From Rhodovarius lipocyclicus (GTDB lineage Bacteria; Pseudomonadota; Alphaproteobacteria; Acetobacterales; Acetobacteraceae), in assembly GCF_009900765.1 (NCBI RefSeq), contig NZ_JAAABL010000001.1:492566-556565 (forward strand): a stretch of DNA of 64,000 nucleotides. The letters are read 5' to 3'. Both the position numbers and the translations under genes were made by a program. The first letter of the stretch is position 1; each line of letters begins with the position of its first letter. Positions 61,978-64,000 of the stretch are shown in pieces. The notes below the pieces were generated by a model. That model ran no database searches. It was not told the origin of the DNA and was given only the letters and a program-made list of their open reading frames with translations.

Positions 61978-62307
61978 GCAGCGCCGGCGTCGCGGATCTG
62001 CAGCCTTCAGTCTAATGCCCCGCTGCGACGTGACCTCCAAGGTGCCGGAGTATGACCTCCATACCCGTCCAGATTTTGGGGGTAGGCGTGTCACGAGGTA
62101 CTAGACATTGATTCCGCCATTCGGCATCTTCTGCGGTGAAGTACCCTGCTGACTCGATATGAGATGTCGGCAGAGCGTAGGTTGGCCGCTTATGCCCACA
62201 GTACTTCCCGCGTGCGGGCACGCTCAAGGCATCCTGCCGAGAGCCGGTTTGCCGTGATGGTCTTTTGAAATTGGCGCTCACCCATAGCGCTGATCGAGAG
62301 ATTGATC
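61978..62307. other. Gap between XRE regulator and ParB-methyltransferase
   Basis: 330 bases. The only sizeable frame is on the minus strand (62012-62281, 89 residues) and has no recognised motif or good ribosome site. The region may contain the methyltransferase promoter. Confidence 0.35.
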
Positions 62308-63840
62308 ATGGCAAAGCCCTCGTCTCGGGGCCGTGCGGCGCATGCTGTACGCTCCGTCTCTCAAGCTAATCGCGATATCCGTGTCGCTGATCAGGTTGTC
62401 CTTAGGTCGCTAAGCGACTTGCGCCTGAATCCGCATAACGCGCGGACGCACAGCAAAAACCAGATCGGGCAGCTCGCCGCCTCCATCCGTGAGTTCGGCT
62501 TCACGCAGCCCATCCTCATCGACGAGCACAACGTCATCCTGGCCGGCCACGGACGCCACGCGGCAGCCAAGCGCCTGGGTATGACCGAGGTGCCCACCAT
62601 CTGCATCTCCGGCCTATCCATGGCGCAGCAGCGTGCCTTGCTGCTGGCCGACAACAAAATCGCCGCGAATGCCGGATGGGACCGCGAAATCCTCATCGAA
62701 GAGCTCGAGGCGTTGTCGATCGAACTGCCAGAGCTCGAGATCGATCTGGGGATCACGGGTTTCGAGCCGGATGAGGTCGAGGCCATGCTGGCCGCGCCGC
62801 GCAAGGGCCGCCCGGCACCTGAGGATCTTCCGCCGCCCCCAGAACCGTTTCCGGTCTCCCGCCTGGGCGACCTTTGGCTACTCGGCAAGCACCGGCTGCT
62901 CCACGGGGACGCTCGCAGCGCGGACGACATGGCGCGCCTCATGCAGGGCGACGTCGCCACCATGATCCTGACCGACCCGCCCTACAACGTGGAGGTCAAC
63001 GGCCATGTCCGCGGCCGAGGCCAGCATCGCTTCGAGGAGTTTGCCTTCGCCAGCGGCGAGATGACCGCGAAGGAATTCACCACCTTCCTCGACATCTGCA
63101 TCGCCAACATGGCCGGCCATCTACGCGATGGCGGCCTCGGCTACTTCTTCATGGACTGGCGCCATCTGCCCGAGCTGCACGCCGCGGCCATGGCGCATTT
63201 CACCGAGCAAAAGAACCTCATCGTCTGGGACAAGCGGACCGCCGGCCAAGGCTCCTTCTACCGCAGCCAGCATGAGCTGTGCGCCATCTTCAAGGCCAGT
63301 AACGCGCCGCATGTCAACAACATCGGCCTCGGCAAGCACCGTCCCACCCGCTCCAACATCTGGTCCTATGCCGGGGTGTCGGGCTTCCGACAGGGGCGGG
63401 CCGAAGAGCTGGCCATGCACCCCACCGTCAAGCCGCTGGCCATGATGGCGGACGCCATCATCGATGCCACGCGCAAGGGCGAGACCGTACTGGATCCCTT
63501 CTTGGGGTCGGGCACCACCCTCATGGCGGCCGAGCACACCGGCAGGCAGTGCTGCGGCATGGAGTACGACGCCCGATACGTGGATGTCGCCATTCGCCGC
63601 TGGCAGACCTTCACCGGCCAGGAAGCGGTGCTGGCGGGCGACGGGCGCACCTGGCGCGAGGTGCGTGAGGCACGCCGCACCGAAGCAGAAGCCTCCGCTG
63701 CACAGCCCGCTGAACCTCATTCCCCCATTCGCCCCGTGGTCCCGCGGGTGCGGATTCTGCCGCCGCATCTGCGGACGCCCGCCGGCGGCAGCTCCCCCCA
63801 ACCCCTGGATAGGCTGCAGCACCAAGCTGCGCGTCAGTGA
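62308..63840 (+). CDS. ParB-like domain fused to DNA adenine methyltransferase
   Basis: 510 residues. The N-terminal ParB/Srx-like domain (about 30-125) has LNPHNARTHSKNQIGQLAAS and ILAGHGRHAAAKRLG. A beta-class methyltransferase follows: motif IV DPPY at 223-226, HPTVKP at 371-376, and motif I DPFLGSGTT at 396-404. The order fits N6-adenine or N4-cytosine enzymes, and DPPY favours N6-adenine. Such fusions are common in phages and mobile elements, where they act as orphan methylases. The start is ATG at 62308. The last 60 residues are low-complexity. Confidence 0.9.
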   Translation: MAKPSSRGRAAHAVRSVSQANRDIRVADQVVLRSLSDLRLNPHNARTHSKNQIGQLAASIREFGFTQPILIDEHNVILAGHGRHAAAKRLGMTEVPTICISGLSMAQQRALLLADNKIAANAGWDREILIEELEALSIELPELEIDLGITGFEPDEVEAMLAAPRKGRPAPEDLPPPPEPFPVSRLGDLWLLGKHRLLHGDARSADDMARLMQGDVATMILTDPPYNVEVNGHVRGRGQHRFEEFAFASGEMTAKEFTTFLDICIANMAGHLRDGGLGYFFMDWRHLPELHAAAMAHFTEQKNLIVWDKRTAGQGSFYRSQHELCAIFKASNAPHVNNIGLGKHRPTRSNIWSYAGVSGFRQGRAEELAMHPTVKPLAMMADAIIDATRKGETVLDPFLGSGTTLMAAEHTGRQCCGMEYDARYVDVAIRRWQTFTGQEAVLAGDGRTWREVREARRTEAEASAAQPAEPHSPIRPVVPRVRILPPHLRTPAGGSSPQPLDRLQHQAARQ

Positions 63841-63876
63841 CCTCCATCCCGATCTTAAGGACACGAAACATGGCTA

Positions 63877-64000
63877 GGGTCAGGACCCATTGATATGAGC
63901 GTCGCGATCTGATTCAGGCTCCGCGAGGAGACCGGGATGAGCGACCTGTTTTGGCTAACGGATGAGCAGATGGAGCGGCTGCGGCCGTTCTTTCCGAAGA
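63877..64000 (+). mobile_element. Left end of an IS5-family insertion sequence (cut by window)
   Basis: From GGGTCAGGACCCATTGATAT at 63877 the sequence looks like an IS terminal repeat, 60 bases ahead of a transposase start. The flanking CTA suggests a TA target, as used by the IS427 group. The other end is outside the window. Confidence 0.65.
63937..64000 (+). CDS. IS5-family transposase, N-terminal fragment
   Basis: ATG at 63937 behind GAGGAGACCGGG begins MSDLFWLTDEQMERLRPFFP, the characteristic N-terminus of IS5/IS427-group transposases. Only 21 codons are in the window, so integrity cannot be judged. Confidence 0.8.
   Translation, partial: MSDLFWLTDEQMERLRPFFPK

Noticed and set aside
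62012..62281. 89-residue minus-strand gene between XRE and the methyltransferase
   Set aside because: No ribosome site, motif or family resemblance. It lies in a probable promoter region.
49743..64000. Complete prophage
   Set aside because: There is a recombinase, a RusA remnant and a ParB-methyltransferase, but no capsid, terminase, tail, lysis or replication genes in the window.

Overview
The window is a piece of a high-G+C alphaproteobacterial chromosome. It most likely comes from an Acetobacteraceae member of the Roseomonas type. Evidence for this: the trpG-trpD-trpC-moaC-moeA-lexA gene order, an alphaproteobacterial SOS box (GAAC-N7-GAAC) in front of lexA, an MbfA-type ferritin/VIT1 protein, an AarC-like succinyl-CoA:acetate CoA-transferase of the same length as the Acetobacter enzyme, and many orphan solute-binding proteins (three tripartite-tricarboxylate 'Bug' receptors, two ABC amino-acid-type receptors and one TRAP receptor, none with its permease nearby). 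The genus is an inference.

Core chromosome, 1-49742. (a) 1-4854: a LysR regulator divergent from a receptor / Baeyer-Villiger monooxygenase / esterase operon that could oxidise a ketone to an ester and cleave it. (b) 4851-7630, minus strand: small membrane protein, creatininase-family hydrolase, Bug receptor and OmpW porin. (c) 7836-13559: trpGDC, moaC, moeA, then lexA overlapped by a MepA-type murein endopeptidase. (d) A block of seven consecutive hairpins at 13562-13776, then a D-aminoacylase and Bug receptor pair. (e) 16616-20704: Hsp70-like protein, mbfA, a luciferase-like flavin oxidoreductase and a NYN-domain protein. (f) 20801-31841: the thrS-infC and rpmI-rplT-pheS-pheT translation block. 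It is split by about 4.2 kb holding a DUF1275 membrane protein, a secreted protein, an arsR/permease/thioredoxin cassette, tRNA-Ser(GCT) and a glutathione transferase. infC appears to start at a non-canonical AUA. (g) 31991-49604: CoA-transferase, TRAP receptor, opgGH, hisS, dsbD, LysR and Bug receptor, a Gfo/Idh oxidoreductase, a receptor / SCP2-like / hydrolase operon, an ArnT-like glycosyltransferase and DedA. tRNA-Ser(CGA) closes the core.

Accessory region, 49743-64000. It begins directly after tRNA-Ser(CGA) and runs past the window end. On the left is a large serine recombinase with its usual DUF2924 and DUF3489 partners. Next is a visibly AT-richer block (about 53.2-60 kb) with the most interesting locus here: an SMC/Rad50-like ATPase with a CxxC...CxxC insert, a small middle protein and a PD-(D/E)XK nuclease in one tightly coupled operon, facing a DNA methyltransferase whose gene overlaps the nuclease gene tail to tail. 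This looks like a composite of an ABC-three-component (Lamassu-like) defence operon and a restriction-modification system. Both the ATPase and the methyltransferase genes are preceded by tiny overlapping upstream frames. To the right are a vestigial RusA-like resolvase, small mobile-element proteins, a second nuclease divergent from an XRE regulator with a controller-type operator, a ParB-methyltransferase fusion, and the left end of an IS5-family element cut by the window edge.

No CRISPR array, rRNA, phage structural gene or recognisable riboswitch was seen.
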